Shown here in pieces: positions 45,568 through 55,546 of a stretch of DNA of 64,000 bases. The stretch is from NCBI RefSeq assembly GCF_001443605.1, contig NZ_CP013118.1:3529501-3593500 (forward strand), read 5' to 3'. Position 1 is the stretch's first letter; each line of letters begins with the position of its first letter. The notes beneath the pieces were generated by a model. The model was not told the DNA's origin and searched no databases. It saw only the letters and a program-made list of their open reading frames with translations. A program made the position numbers and the translations under genes. The DNA comes from Salinivirga cyanobacteriivorans. Lineage in GTDB: Bacteria > Bacteroidota > Bacteroidia > Bacteroidales > Salinivirgaceae.

Positions 45568-46590
45568 ATGACCAAAGCACAAAAAAGCGCTGATGTAAGC
45601 GCAGAGAAAAAAAAGGCTTTGCAGGCCACATTAGACAAAATAGAAAAGAGTTATGGTAAAGGAACCATAATGAAAATGGGGGATAGTGCTATTGAAGATA
45701 TTCCCTCCATTTCAACAGGTTCCATAAGCCTTGATTATGCGCTGGGTGTGGGAGGCTTCCCTCGTGGTAGGGTTGTCGAAATATACGGACCTGAATCATC
45801 GGGTAAAACTACCCTGGCCATACATGCCATTGCTGAAGCACAAAAAGCCGGTGGTATAGCAGCATTTATTGATGCTGAACATGCTTTTGACCGTTTCTAT
45901 GCCGAAAAGTTGGGGGTAGATATAGAAAATCTTTATATCTCTCAGCCCGATAATGGCGAGCAGTCACTGGAAATTGCCGATAGCCTGATACGTTCCGGAG
46001 CCATAGATATTTTAGTAGTGGATTCTGTGGCAGCCCTAACACCAAAAGCCGAGATTGAAGGCGAAATGGGCGATTCTAAAATGGGGTTGCAGGCAAGACT
46101 AATGTCTCAGGCCCTTCGAAAGCTTACCGCAAATATTAGTAAAACACATACCACATGTGTTTTTATTAATCAGCTTCGTGAGAAGATTGGCGTAATGTTT
46201 GGCAACCCGGAAACTACCACAGGGGGTAACGCCCTTAAGTTTTATTCGTCAGTGCGTGTCGATATACGAAAAATAAGCACCATAAAAGATGGAGATGAAA
46301 TTGTGGGTAGTCGTACACGTGCAAAGATTGTGAAAAACAAAGTTGCTCCACCATTTCGCAAGGCCGAGTTTGATATTATGTATGGCGAAGGAATTTCTAA
46401 ATCAGGCGAAATAATTGATTTAGGTGTGGATTACGGAATTATTAAGAAAGCCGGCTCGTGGTTTAGCTATGGCGAAACAAAGTTAGGTCAGGGTCGTGAA
46501 TCTGTTAAGCAGGTTGTGATAGATAATCCGGAGCTTGCGGATGAACTGCAACAGAAAATAATTGATAAACTCAACAATCCGGAGGAATAA
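45568..46590 (+). CDS. recA: Recombinase RecA
   Basis: 340 residues. Walker A is GPESSGKTT (about 72-80), Walker [11 protein letters not shown] (about 148-157), the L2 region includes [20 protein letters not shown], and the C-terminal domain is present. It forms filaments on single-stranded DNA for repair, recombination and the SOS response. No SOS box of a known type is evident; it follows bcp directly. Confidence 0.98.
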   Translation: MTKAQKSADVSAEKKKALQATLDKIEKSYGKGTIMKMGDSAIEDIPSISTGSISLDYALGVGGFPRGRVVEIYGPESSGKTTLAIHAIAEAQKAGGIAAFIDAEHAFDRFYAEKLGVDIENLYISQPDNGEQSLEIADSLIRSGAIDILVVDSVAALTPKAEIEGEMGDSKMGLQARLMSQALRKLTANISKTHTTCVFINQLREKIGVMFGNPETTTGGNALKFYSSVRVDIRKISTIKDGDEIVGSRTRAKIVKNKVAPPFRKAEFDIMYGEGISKSGEIIDLGVDYGIIKKAGSWFSYGETKLGQGRESVKQVVIDNPELADELQQKIIDKLNNPEE

Positions 46591-46607
46591 TTAAACTGAG
46601 ATAGAAC

Positions 46608-46644
46608 AGCCGGATGATGCCCTGAGCCTCTATCCGGCTTTTTT
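46608..46644 (+). terminator. Terminator after recA
   Basis: AGCCGGAT and ATCCGGCT arms, a 16-base loop and T6. Confidence 0.8.
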
Positions 46645-46671
46645 GTAATTAATTGTTAAGAAATAGATATT

Positions 46672-47724
46672 ATGGGGTTTAAAAATTTATTAATCATACT
46701 AACCGCATCGGCGCTTTTATGGAATTGTGCGGGGAGTGATGACTCGAAACAAACCGATTCACAGCAAAAGGAAGTCGCCGCACGTGATAGTGTACAGCAA
46801 AAAATTGACAGTTTATCGAAAGTTATAAGGGAAACCCCCAGGGAAGACACACTGTTTTATCAGCGAGCAAACTACCATTTAATGAATGGTGATGTAAACA
46901 ATGCCATCAATGATATGGAGATTGCCTTGAAGTTGAACCCAGACGAACCAGATTATTACCTTGATTTGGCAGAATGGGAGCTAAGAAGAGGCGAGTCGGG
47001 CATTGCAAAGAATTTATTGGAGGAAATGCACAAAAAATTTCCCGAAAATGTGGAAGCCATGGTTCGGTTAGCAAATATTTATATGGCTGTGGAGCAGTAT
47101 AAAGAAGCCCGAACCTATTTAATCAAGGCTTCAAGGGTAGAGCCCGAAAATGCAAAGTTATACCTTTTAAGTAGTATGATTTTTCAGGAGATGGAAGATG
47201 CCGAAAGGGCAATTGAAGATTTGTACAATGCTTTAAAATATGATCCTGATTATTACGATGCACATATAATGCTTGGGCTTATTAATGCACGTTTAGGTAA
47301 AGACGTAGCCATTGACCACTACATGAATGCCATGCGTGTGCAGCCCGATAATCCTGAGGCAGTATATAACCTGGGTATGTATTATCAGGAAAATAAGCAG
47401 TATGAAAAAGCCATTGAAACTTATAAAAAAGGCTTAAATAATATCGATAGCACACATCAACACTTTCTTTTTAATTTAGGCTATATTCTGGAAAATTACA
47501 GGGCCAACCCTGATAGTGCTGTTTATTATTATCAGAGAGTAATTGAAAATTATCCTGAAGATTACCGGGCATTTTACAGAATCGGGCAGTGCCACGAAGC
47601 CATGGGGCAGGAAAAAAAGGCTATGGCCAGTTATGAAATGTGCTTAAAGATAAATCCTGATTTTGATTTGGCTTACAATGCCTTATCGCGCTTGAGTGAG
47701 AAGTACAATAAACAACGCCAATAA
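46672..47724 (+). CDS. TPR-repeat lipoprotein
   Basis: 350 residues. The signal peptide ends in a lipobox with lipid Cys at residue 19 (LLWNC). About eight TPR units span residues 60-345 (for example NAINDMEIALKLNPDEPDYY and EKAIETYKKGLN). A periplasmic, lipid-anchored scaffold for protein-protein contacts is likely. An S9 peptidase lipoprotein gene follows 25 bases later in the same direction. Confidence 0.88.
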   Translation: MGFKNLLIILTASALLWNCAGSDDSKQTDSQQKEVAARDSVQQKIDSLSKVIRETPREDTLFYQRANYHLMNGDVNNAINDMEIALKLNPDEPDYYLDLAEWELRRGESGIAKNLLEEMHKKFPENVEAMVRLANIYMAVEQYKEARTYLIKASRVEPENAKLYLLSSMIFQEMEDAERAIEDLYNALKYDPDYYDAHIMLGLINARLGKDVAIDHYMNAMRVQPDNPEAVYNLGMYYQENKQYEKAIETYKKGLNNIDSTHQHFLFNLGYILENYRANPDSAVYYYQRVIENYPEDYRAFYRIGQCHEAMGQEKKAMASYEMCLKINPDFDLAYNALSRLSEKYNKQRQ

Positions 47725-47749
47725 TCAATCTTAACTAAATAACAATATT

Positions 47750-49855
47750 ATGAGAATCCTGATAAGTTTAATGATTGCACTTTTTGCCTTTTCATGGTCA
47801 TGCAATCAAGATGCTGGTAAAACAGCAACAGAAAATACTCCACAGCCGGAATTCAATATTGAGTTAACACAGGCTGAAAAGGATGGTGGTGTAATGACAC
47901 CTGAAATTTTGTGGAAATTCCGCCGCTTAAGCGATCCACAGCTTTCACCCGATGGTAAAAAAGTTATTTTTGGGCTTACCGTATACGATGCTCCAACCAA
48001 TGAAAGCAAGACAGAAATTTTTATGATTCCTTTTAATGGGGGTGAGGCTGAAAAAGTTATGGAACTTGGTGGGTCACAGTTTAATCAGCGCTGGCTCGAT
48101 AATGAGCAATTTGCGTTCATTAGCACCCATGAGGGAACTGCCCAGGTGTACAAAGCATCTGTGAGTGGAGCTGACCCAAAAAAAGTAACAAATATTGAGG
48201 GCGGCATAAATAGCTTTGAATACAGCCCCGATGGAAGCAAAATTTTATATACAAAAGATGTTAAAGTTGTAAAGGATCTTGAAGACAAATATCCGGACTT
48301 ACCAAAAGCAAATGCCATTGCAGCCGATGATTTAATGTACCGCCACTGGAATCACTGGAACGATGATAAATTCAGCCACATATTTTATGCATCAACCGGT
48401 GATGGCCTGATAAAAAAAGGAAAAGACATTATGAAAGATGAACCATGGGACTCGCCACTTTCACCATGGTTCGACAATGCACAAATTACATGGTCGCCCG
48501 ATGGCAATACGATAGCCTATACTTGCAAAAAACTTACTGGTAAGGAGTATGCCGTTTCTACAAATTCTGATATTTATTTGTACAATTTACAAACCGGTGA
48601 AACTGCTAACATAACCAAAGAAAATAAGGGTTATGATAAATACCCGGTTTATTCACACGATGGCCGTTATATCGCTTATGAATCTATGGAAACGCCGGGT
48701 TATGAGTCAGATAAAAACAGGTTGTTTGTGTATGATACTGAAACCCAGACACGCCAATACCTGACTAAAGATTTTGAGGAGAATGCCTCAGGATTAACCT
48801 GGTCAGAAGATGACACTAAAATTTATTTTGTAAGCGGTATTCATGCAACTTATCAACTGTACAAAATGGATGTGCAGTCACGCGAGGTTACCCAAATCAC
48901 AGACGGACATCACAATTATCAGTCGTTTGCATTGAACGGTAATAAAATGTTGGGCATGAAAATGAAACATAGTATGGCCAGCGAATTGTTTGTGGTTGAT
49001 GAGGAAAGTGGTGAAGAAACCAGGCTTACGCATGTGAACAAGCATATTTATGACCATATTACCATGGGCAAATCAGAAGAACGATGGGTAGAAACCACTG
49101 ACGGTAAAAAAATGCTTGTATGGGTTATTTATCCGCCAGATTTTGATGACACAAAATCGTATCCTGCATTGTTATATTGCCAGGGTGGTCCACAAAGTGC
49201 AGTTAGCCACTTTTTCTCTTATCGCTGGAATTTCCAGATGATGGCAGCCAACGATTATGTTATTGTGGCTCCTAACCGTCGTGGATTACCAACTTTCGGA
49301 CAGGAATGGAACCGCCAAATTTCCGGCGATTATAGTGGACAAAACATTGATGACTATTTTTCTGCCATCGACGCATTAAAAAAAGAGCCTTTTATTGATG
49401 AAGAGCGGTTGGGTGCTGTTGGTGCAAGTTATGGCGGATATTCGGTATTTTACCTCGCCGGACATCACCAAGGCCGCTTCAGTGCATTTATTTCACATTG
49501 CGGAATGTTTAATTTCGAAAGTTTTTATGCAGCCACAGAAGAGACTTTTTTCCCGAATCACGACATCGGTGGTGCGTTTTGGGATAAAGATAATAAAGTG
49601 GCACAGCGCTCTTACGAAAATTCTCCACATAAGTTTGTTCAGAACTGGGATACCCCAATTATGATCATTACAGGTGGAAAAGACTTCCGTATTCCATACA
49701 CGGAATCATTGCAGGCATTTAACGCTGCTCAGCTGAACGACGTGCCAAGTCGTTTGCTGTATTTTCCCGAAGAGAGCCACTTTGTGTTGAAACCACAAAA
49801 CAGCATCCTTTGGCAGCATGAGTTCTTCGGATGGCTTGATAAATATCTGAAATAA
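47750..49855 (+). CDS. S9 family (prolyl oligopeptidase/DPP-like) serine peptidase
   Basis: 701 residues. A lipobox-like SWSC near residue 18 suggests a lipoprotein. A seven-bladed beta-propeller follows (about 55-430, with repeated LSPDGKKV, YSPDGSKI, WSPDGNTI blades). The C-terminal alpha/beta-hydrolase domain has the catalytic triad Ser560 (GASYGGY), Asp645 and His677. Such enzymes cut short peptides after Pro or Ala outside the cytoplasm and support peptide use. It is probably co-transcribed with the TPR lipoprotein gene. Confidence 0.92.
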   Translation: MRILISLMIALFAFSWSCNQDAGKTATENTPQPEFNIELTQAEKDGGVMTPEILWKFRRLSDPQLSPDGKKVIFGLTVYDAPTNESKTEIFMIPFNGGEAEKVMELGGSQFNQRWLDNEQFAFISTHEGTAQVYKASVSGADPKKVTNIEGGINSFEYSPDGSKILYTKDVKVVKDLEDKYPDLPKANAIAADDLMYRHWNHWNDDKFSHIFYASTGDGLIKKGKDIMKDEPWDSPLSPWFDNAQITWSPDGNTIAYTCKKLTGKEYAVSTNSDIYLYNLQTGETANITKENKGYDKYPVYSHDGRYIAYESMETPGYESDKNRLFVYDTETQTRQYLTKDFEENASGLTWSEDDTKIYFVSGIHATYQLYKMDVQSREVTQITDGHHNYQSFALNGNKMLGMKMKHSMASELFVVDEESGEETRLTHVNKHIYDHITMGKSEERWVETTDGKKMLVWVIYPPDFDDTKSYPALLYCQGGPQSAVSHFFSYRWNFQMMAANDYVIVAPNRRGLPTFGQEWNRQISGDYSGQNIDDYFSAIDALKKEPFIDEERLGAVGASYGGYSVFYLAGHHQGRFSAFISHCGMFNFESFYAATEETFFPNHDIGGAFWDKDNKVAQRSYENSPHKFVQNWDTPIMIITGGKDFRIPYTESLQAFNAAQLNDVPSRLLYFPEESHFVLKPQNSILWQHEFFGWLDKYLK

Positions 49856-49877
49856 GTTTGAGGCCAATAATAAAGCA

Positions 49878-49910
49878 AAAGGCGTTCTTCTTTCGAGGAA
49901 CGCCTTTTTT
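49878..49910. terminator. Terminator after the S9 peptidase
   Basis: AAGGCGTTC and GAACGCCTT arms around a loop, followed by T6. It lies between convergent genes. Confidence 0.8.
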
Positions 49911-49935
49911 AATACAGCTATGAAAAAATTACTGG

Positions 49936-50292
49936 TTATTTGGTCTGGAAATTAAAATTGATCTTAATTCTGTAAGTCTTTCCATAAAGATCGGGGTTTT
50001 CAACCGAAATCAGTTCCATTTGCTTTTTGATATAATCTGCAAATGCTTTCTTTCCCTGCACGTCTTCAACTTCGATCCAGCCCTCTTCGTTTACTTTAAA
50101 AGTAGTCCAAACGTGAGCTGATTCGCTGCGGCTGGTTAATTCTGCGGGAAACTGCACAAGTTGCTCAATGGCTGTGTAAAGTTCTTGATCGGAGTTTGCA
50201 GTGGCACTGATTGCCGGAAAGGCAAAACTTGATGTTGTGTTCATTAACAGTGCGATGAAAATTGCGGCGGTGATTGTTTTTAAATTTTTCAT
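49936..50292 (-). CDS. Small exported protein, twin copy A
   Basis: 118 residues. A signal peptide at about 1-24 ends SSFAF. The mature part (about 85 residues) has HVWTTFKVNEEGWIEVEDVQG and a closing KTYRIKINFNF, a strand order reminiscent of the TonB C-terminal fold, though this is only a resemblance. It is nearly identical to the 51513-51869 protein, differing at a few residues in the signal peptide and the C-terminus. The similarity includes the DNA just upstream of the ATG. The two copies face the same way and bracket the iron transporter gene. Confidence 0.75.
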   Translation of the reverse strand: MKNLKTITAAIFIALLMNTTSSFAFPAISATANSDQELYTAIEQLVQFPAELTSRSESAHVWTTFKVNEEGWIEVEDVQGKKAFADYIKKQMELISVENPDLYGKTYRIKINFNFQTK

Positions 50293-50577
50293 GGGTTTAA
50301 GTTTTAAGGGTTAATTTTGGGTTTGTGTTTATTTGGTATTTGCCAAATATGTGCCAAAAGAAATAAAGTGTTAGTAATGAATGGTTTATGTGTTGAGAGG
50401 TGTGTCTTTTGTGTGCGATTTCGGACACTGATGTTGTTTTATGATACAGTTGGTAGAGTTTTGTAATATGCAGAAATTAAGTGATTTGTATGGTTGGTCA
50501 TTTTTTGAAGGGGATCACTGAATATTTTGCTAGTTTGCTGGTTTGAATTAAGTTTGTTTTCTGAAAATATTTGCGCA

Positions 50578-51462
50578 ATGGAAAGTATAAGGTTGTCAAA
50601 AGAGCAGATTGAGCAGGTAAAAACGTTTCAAAAAAATGAAATTACCGAATATCAAATCTATAAAAAACTTGCCCGTACTATAAAAACAGATAATAGTCAG
50701 GTGCTGGAGCAAATAGCCAATGATGAACTGGAACATTACAACTTCTGGAAGCAATATAGTGGTGTGGATGTAAAGCCCAATAAATGGAAAATATTTAAGT
50801 TTTATTGGATCACGCGTATTCTTGGACTAACGTTTGGTATTAAATTGATGGAGCGTGGAGAAGAAGATGCACAAGCCTCTTACAACGAAGCTGCAAAATA
50901 TATTCCCGAAGCTGAAAAGGTTGTGGACGATGAAGACAGGCATGAGCAGGAACTGATTGAAATGATTGAGGAGAAAAAACTGAACTATGTCGGATCCATT
51001 GTATTAGGTTTGAATGATGCGTTGGTCGAGCTTACTGGAGCATTAGCAGGTTTTACACTTGCCTTGCAGGATACAAGACTTATTGCACTGGCCGGACTTA
51101 TAACCGGTATTGCAGCCTCTTTCTCAATGGCAGCTTCAGAATACTTGTCTAAGCGATCAGATGAAGATGAGAAAATATCAGAAGCCTTAACCTCTGCGTT
51201 GTACACAGGTTTTGCTTATATTATAACTGTGTTTATACTGATTTTACCGTATCTGCTCATAGATAATTATTTTGTTTGTCTGGGGCTTACCATGGCATTT
51301 GCCATTCTAATAATTCTTTCATTCAATTATTACATTGCTGTTGCCAAAGATCTGAATTTTAAAAAGCGTTTCTGGGAAATGGCACTTTTGAGTTTGGGTG
51401 TTGCCTCATTGACATTTGGAATTAGCTACTTTGTGCGGATGTTTTTTGGTGTTGATGTTTAA
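50578..51462 (+). CDS. Ferritin-like domain fused to a VIT1/CCC1-type iron/manganese transporter
   Basis: 294 residues from the ATG at 50578. An upstream ATG at 50527 would add 17 hydrophobic residues ahead of the conserved soluble domain. Residues about 5-130 form a ferritin/rubrerythrin-like helix bundle with metal-ligand pairs EIT.YQIY, NDELEHY and DEDRHEQEL. Residues about 138-290 hold five membrane helices with the VIT/CCC1 signature GLNDALVELTGALAG and SMAASEYLS. It probably oxidises or senses Fe(II) and exports iron or manganese. It lies between the twin small-protein genes and ends at a terminator. Confidence 0.9.
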   Translation: MESIRLSKEQIEQVKTFQKNEITEYQIYKKLARTIKTDNSQVLEQIANDELEHYNFWKQYSGVDVKPNKWKIFKFYWITRILGLTFGIKLMERGEEDAQASYNEAAKYIPEAEKVVDDEDRHEQELIEMIEEKKLNYVGSIVLGLNDALVELTGALAGFTLALQDTRLIALAGLITGIAASFSMAASEYLSKRSDEDEKISEALTSALYTGFAYIITVFILILPYLLIDNYFVCLGLTMAFAILIILSFNYYIAVAKDLNFKKRFWEMALLSLGVASLTFGISYFVRMFFGVDV

Positions 51463-51470
51463 CCAAAAAA

Positions 51471-51500
51471 AAAGCCGGCTTTTGGCCGGCTCGGGTTTTT
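51471..51500. terminator. Terminator after the VIT-type transporter
   Basis: AGCCGGC and GCCGGCT arms with a short loop and a nearby T run, in the gap before the convergent twin copy B. Confidence 0.75.
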
Positions 51501-51512
51501 AGTTAGGTTCAA

Positions 51513-51869
51513 TTATTTTTCCTGGAAATCGAATTTAATTTTAATACGATAGGTCTTTCCATAAAGATCGGGGTTTTCAACCGAAATCAGTTCCATTTGC
51601 TTTTTGATATAATCTGCAAATGCTTTCTTTCCCTGCACGTCTTCAACTTCGATCCAGCCCTCTTCATTTACTTTAAAAGTAGTATAAACGTGAGCTGATT
51701 CGCTGCGGCTGGTTAATTCTGCGGGAAACTGCACAAGTTGCTCAATGGCTGTGTAAAGTTCCTGATCGGAGTTTGCAGTGGCACTGATTGCCGGAAAGGC
51801 AAAACTTGATGTTGTGTTCATTAACAGTGCGATGAAAATTGCGGCGGTTAGTGTTTTTGAATTTTTCAT
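51513..51869 (-). CDS. Small exported protein, twin copy B
   Basis: 118 residues, the same length as copy A (49936-50292) and almost the same sequence. The visible differences are in the signal peptide (residues 4 and 7), W/Y at residue 62, and the last ten residues. The 5' flanks are also alike (GGGTTTAA..TTTTAAGGGTTAATTTT), so the duplication took in the promoter side. The near identity at DNA level suggests a recent event or gene conversion. Function unknown; probably periplasmic. Confidence 0.75.
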   Translation of the reverse strand: MKNSKTLTAAIFIALLMNTTSSFAFPAISATANSDQELYTAIEQLVQFPAELTSRSESAHVYTTFKVNEEGWIEVEDVQGKKAFADYIKKQMELISVENPDLYGKTYRIKIKFDFQEK

Positions 51870-52108
51870 GGGTTTAAATTTTAAGGGTTAATTTTTCGGG
51901 TTAATTTTTTTGGGTTTCTGTATCTATGACGCACTATTTTCTGATCTGTTACAGGGTTGGGTGAAAAATAATTTTCGAATTGTTTTAAATTGTTGTAATT
52001 GAGACTATTACGTGTGGGTGAAAATATAAATTAATCCGAAATTAATTAAATACCATCTATAAATTGCTTTGTATATTGAACATTTGTTCATAATTTTACA
52101 AAAAAAAT

Positions 52109-53065
52109 ATGTCAGATTTGGTATTTGGACCAGTCCCATCACGGCGGTTAGGGAGTAGCATTGGAATCAATAATATTCCGCCTAAAAATTGTTCTTATGC
52201 CTGCGTTTATTGTCAGTTGGGTAAGGCCATAAAAATGGATGTTGATCGGAAGTCATTTTATGCCCCCCGGGAGGTTATTGATGCAGTGAAAGAACGTGTA
52301 AGAATTGCAGAAAATAACGGAGATAAAATAGATTACCTGACCTTTGTGCCCGACGGTGAAGCTACGCTTGATATTCATCTTGGTGAAATAATTGAAGGGT
52401 TGAAGCCCTTAAATCAAAAACTTGCAATTATAACCAACAGTTCACTAATCGATAGGGCAGATGTACGTGAAGAATTGATGCAACTTGATTTGGTTTCATT
52501 AAAAGTTGATGCGATTACAGAATCTGTATGGCGCAAAACAGATCACCCACACCGTGCATTGGATTTCAACAATATTTTGAAAGGTATAGAACTTTTTGCC
52601 GGCCAATACCTCGGTAAGCTAATTACAGAAACAATGCTAATTGAGGGTTATAACGATCAAACTTCTGAATCACATCTTCTGGCAGATTTCATTGGTACAA
52701 TCAATCCGCATACGGCATATATTTCTATACCAACACGCAGTCCGGCACGAAAAGGTGTAAAGCCTGCGGCTGAAGAAACCATTAACCGGGCCTACCAGAT
52801 ATTTTCATCAAAAATCAGGGGGGTTGAGTATTTAGTAGGTCATGAAGGTAACGCTTTTGCCCATACTGGTGATACGCGTTCAGACCTTTTGAGCATTACA
52901 GCAGTACATCCGATGCGGGCCGATAGTGTAAAAGCTTTTCTTGAAAAGGATGGGGAGGACTGGTCACTTGTGCAGGAACTGATTGATGACGGCGCTTTAC
53001 TTGAAACATTTTACAACGGGTATCATTTTTATGTGCGCAAATTAAAGCAAAACAATCAGTTTTAA
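52109..53065 (+). CDS. Radical SAM protein (COG0731-like)
   Basis: 318 residues. The cluster motif CSYACVYC (Cys at about 28, 32 and 35) is the CX3CX2C of radical SAM enzymes. The opening VFGPVPSRRLGSSIGIN and the following FVPDGEATLD block mark the group related to wyosine-type tRNA enzymes (COG0731), found in many bacteria that lack wyosine. The C-terminal 60 residues resemble a winged helix. Substrate unknown. Single-gene unit. Confidence 0.88.
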   Translation: MSDLVFGPVPSRRLGSSIGINNIPPKNCSYACVYCQLGKAIKMDVDRKSFYAPREVIDAVKERVRIAENNGDKIDYLTFVPDGEATLDIHLGEIIEGLKPLNQKLAIITNSSLIDRADVREELMQLDLVSLKVDAITESVWRKTDHPHRALDFNNILKGIELFAGQYLGKLITETMLIEGYNDQTSESHLLADFIGTINPHTAYISIPTRSPARKGVKPAAEETINRAYQIFSSKIRGVEYLVGHEGNAFAHTGDTRSDLLSITAVHPMRADSVKAFLEKDGEDWSLVQELIDDGALLETFYNGYHFYVRKLKQNNQF

Positions 53066-53211
53066 GGGGTTGGTTCTTTTATCCTTTTTGCCTGAATCTC
53101 AACAGGCGTGCGTGGGAATATGTTGCACAATATATTTTTTCTGTCAAATGATGTACAGATTTTGTCATCAATTGTGTTGATTATTTGTTTTAATTATAAA
53201 ATCGACAAAAT

Positions 53212-54147
53212 ATGAAAATTAGTATAATAGGTGCCGGAAATGTAGGGGCCACATGTGCCAACGATATAATTAACCTGAATCTTGCCGATGAACTTGTACT
53301 CCTTGACGTAAAAGAGGGTGTGACAGAGGGTAAGGCGTTGGATTTATGGCAAACTTCTTCTATACGTCAGTTTGAAACTTATGTGTATGGTGTAACAGAC
53401 GACTATGAAGCCACAAAAGATTCCGATGTAGTAGTAATTACCGCCGGACTGCCACGTAAACCCGGAATGTCGCGCGATGACCTTATCGAAATAAATGCAG
53501 GTATTGTGCAGCATGCCACAAGGGAGATCATAAAGTATTCTCCTGATGCCAAAATTGTAATTGTTTCTAACCCACTGGATGTGATGACATACGCGTCATT
53601 CATGGCTACCAATGGTAAAAACCCGAATGAAGTATTTGGTATGGCCGGCATACTTGATGCAGCGCGCTACAAAGCTTTCATAGCTGAGGAATTAAATGTG
53701 AGCCCCATTAGTGTTCATGCTATTTTAATGGGCGGGCACGGCGATACAATGGTACCACTACCACGTTATACTACCATTTCATCGGTGCCTGTTACCGAAT
53801 TGCTTTCGAAAGAAAAACTCGATACCATTATCGAACGCACAAAATACGGTGGCGGCGAACTGGTAAAATTAATGGGTACTTCTGCCTGGTATGCCCCGGG
53901 GGCTGCTGCAGCACAAATGGTGTCGGCAATTGTGAAAAATTCACGTCGACTTTTCCCTGTTAGTGCATACCTGCAGGGCGAATATGGATTGAATGATTTG
54001 TATATGGGAGTACCCGTAATTCTTGGCCGGAATGGTATTCAGCAAATTATAGAGCTTAAACTGAATGACGAGGAGTTGGAATTGGTGCATAAATCAGCTG
54101 AATCAGTAAAAAGTGTACTTGAAGTACTCAGACAAAAAGTAAAATAA
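53212..54147 (+). CDS. mdh: Malate dehydrogenase (copy 1)
   Basis: 311 residues, LDH-like type. The NAD-binding GAGNVGAT is at 7-14 and the acidic residue after the second strand (LLDVKEG) selects NAD. The substrate arginines are in GLPRKPGMSRDDL (about 79-91), and the catalytic His in GGHGDTMVPLPRY (about 174). It converts malate and oxaloacetate. A second, clearly related copy follows 205 bases on, after a terminator at 54173-54200. Confidence 0.95.
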   Translation: MKISIIGAGNVGATCANDIINLNLADELVLLDVKEGVTEGKALDLWQTSSIRQFETYVYGVTDDYEATKDSDVVVITAGLPRKPGMSRDDLIEINAGIVQHATREIIKYSPDAKIVIVSNPLDVMTYASFMATNGKNPNEVFGMAGILDAARYKAFIAEELNVSPISVHAILMGGHGDTMVPLPRYTTISSVPVTELLSKEKLDTIIERTKYGGGELVKLMGTSAWYAPGAAAAQMVSAIVKNSRRLFPVSAYLQGEYGLNDLYMGVPVILGRNGIQQIIELKLNDEELELVHKSAESVKSVLEVLRQKVK

Positions 54148-54172
54148 ATTTTTTCTCATAGCTGGATAGTTT

Positions 54173-54200
54173 GGGAGGTGCATTGCGCCTCCTTTTTTTT
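54173..54200 (+). terminator. Terminator between the two mdh genes
   Basis: GGAGGTGC and GCGCCTCC arms (one G-T pair), three-base loop, followed by T8. It shows the two genes are separate units. Confidence 0.85.
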
Positions 54201-54352
54201 GTTTTAATATAAATATATGGTTATATGATAATATTTGAATATTATATTGGTTTTTATTAAATTGGACCTTACAACAGTTCGGTTAAAATTAAGGCAACCT
54301 TTTAGTTGAGTTGTTGTTTAATGAACATAACGTAAACCAAAAATATTTAATT

Positions 54353-55294
54353 ATGAGAAAAGTTTCAGTTATCGGTGCCGGAAATGTTGGTGCAACATGT
54401 GCCAATGTTGTGGCCAGGAAAAACATTGTGAATAATGTGGTGCTGCTCGACATTAAAGAAGGTGTTGCAGAAGGTAAAGCCCTTGATATGTGGCAAACCT
54501 CATCTGTTGACTTTTTCCATACGCGCGTGCATGGCGTCACCAATGATTACGAAGCCACAAAAGACTCAGAAGTGGTAGTTATTACCAGCGGATTACCCCG
54601 CAAACCGGGAATGTCGCGCGACGACTTGATTAGCACCAATGCTAAAATTGTAAAAGAGGTAACTGAAAACGTAGTTAAATACTCGCCTAATGCCATTATT
54701 ATTGTAGTGTCAAACCCACTTGATGTAATGGCTTACACGGCTTTCAAAACGGCGGGTCTACCAAAAGAGCGCGTAATTGGTATGGCCGGTATACTTGACT
54801 CGAGCCGTTACAAAGCTTTTTTGGCCGATGAATTGAGTATTTCGCCAAACTGTATTCAGGGGCTGCTGCTAGGAGGGCATGGCGATACCATGGTGCCGCT
54901 GCCCAGATATACCTCCGTGGCCGGGATTCCTGTACAACAATTAATTGATAAGGATCGGCTCGATGCCATTATTGAGCGCACCCGCAAAGGTGGCGGTGAG
55001 CTGGTAAAACTGATGGGAACCTCAGCATGGTATGCCCCGGGAGCTGCAGCAGCACAAATGGTAGAAGCAGTAATCGACGATCAGCAATGTTTCTATCCCG
55101 TTGCAGCCTATCTCGATGGCGAATACGGGCTAAACGATCTTTATCTGGGAGTGCCTATTATTTTAGGACGTCAGGGCATTGAGAAAATTATCCAGATCGA
55201 CCTGAACAAAGAAGAACGCGATATGCTGGACAAATCTGCCGAATCAGTGAAAGAGACCCTGGAAACCCTGAAAGGTATGAATATTCTGGATTAA
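54353..55294 (+). CDS. mdh: Malate dehydrogenase (copy 2)
   Basis: 313 residues from the ATG at 54353. The frame opens at 54311, but the shorter form aligns end to end with copy 1. The same motifs are present: GAGNVGAT, LLDIKEG, GLPRKPGMSRDDL and GGHGDTMVPLPRY. By eye the two proteins share well over half of their residues, with conserved blocks through the active site. Both appear catalytically competent, so a difference in cofactor, regulation or partner is possible. Own terminator at 55316-55347. Confidence 0.95.
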   Translation: MRKVSVIGAGNVGATCANVVARKNIVNNVVLLDIKEGVAEGKALDMWQTSSVDFFHTRVHGVTNDYEATKDSEVVVITSGLPRKPGMSRDDLISTNAKIVKEVTENVVKYSPNAIIIVVSNPLDVMAYTAFKTAGLPKERVIGMAGILDSSRYKAFLADELSISPNCIQGLLLGGHGDTMVPLPRYTSVAGIPVQQLIDKDRLDAIIERTRKGGGELVKLMGTSAWYAPGAAAAQMVEAVIDDQQCFYPVAAYLDGEYGLNDLYLGVPIILGRQGIEKIIQIDLNKEERDMLDKSAESVKETLETLKGMNILD

Positions 55295-55315
55295 CCACAT
55301 AAAAATACCGTACAG

Positions 55316-55347
55316 AAGCGCTTTGCCGGAGGGTAAAGCGCTTTTTT
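55316..55347 (+). terminator. Terminator after mdh copy 2
   Basis: AAGCGCTTT and AAAGCGCTT arms around a loop, followed by T6. Confidence 0.85.
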
Positions 55348-55546
55348 GATGTGAAGATGTTTTTTTTCAGCGTATACTTTTAATATTACAGGGTAATTTA
55401 AGATCCTGAGACAGCAAACATTATGAATGCTTGTTCTTGGAAATCGCCATATCGAATACTTTTAATTTTAGTATCAAACAAAACATGCCTGTATTTGTCT
55501 TTAATCTAAAGGCTTTAAAGCCTGCCATATTTAATAATTCTAAATA

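Noticed and set aside
49936-50292. Calling the twin small proteins TonB homologues
   Set aside because: Only the strand pattern of the last 60 residues is similar; there is no N-terminal membrane helix or Pro-rich linker. Kept as unknown exported proteins.
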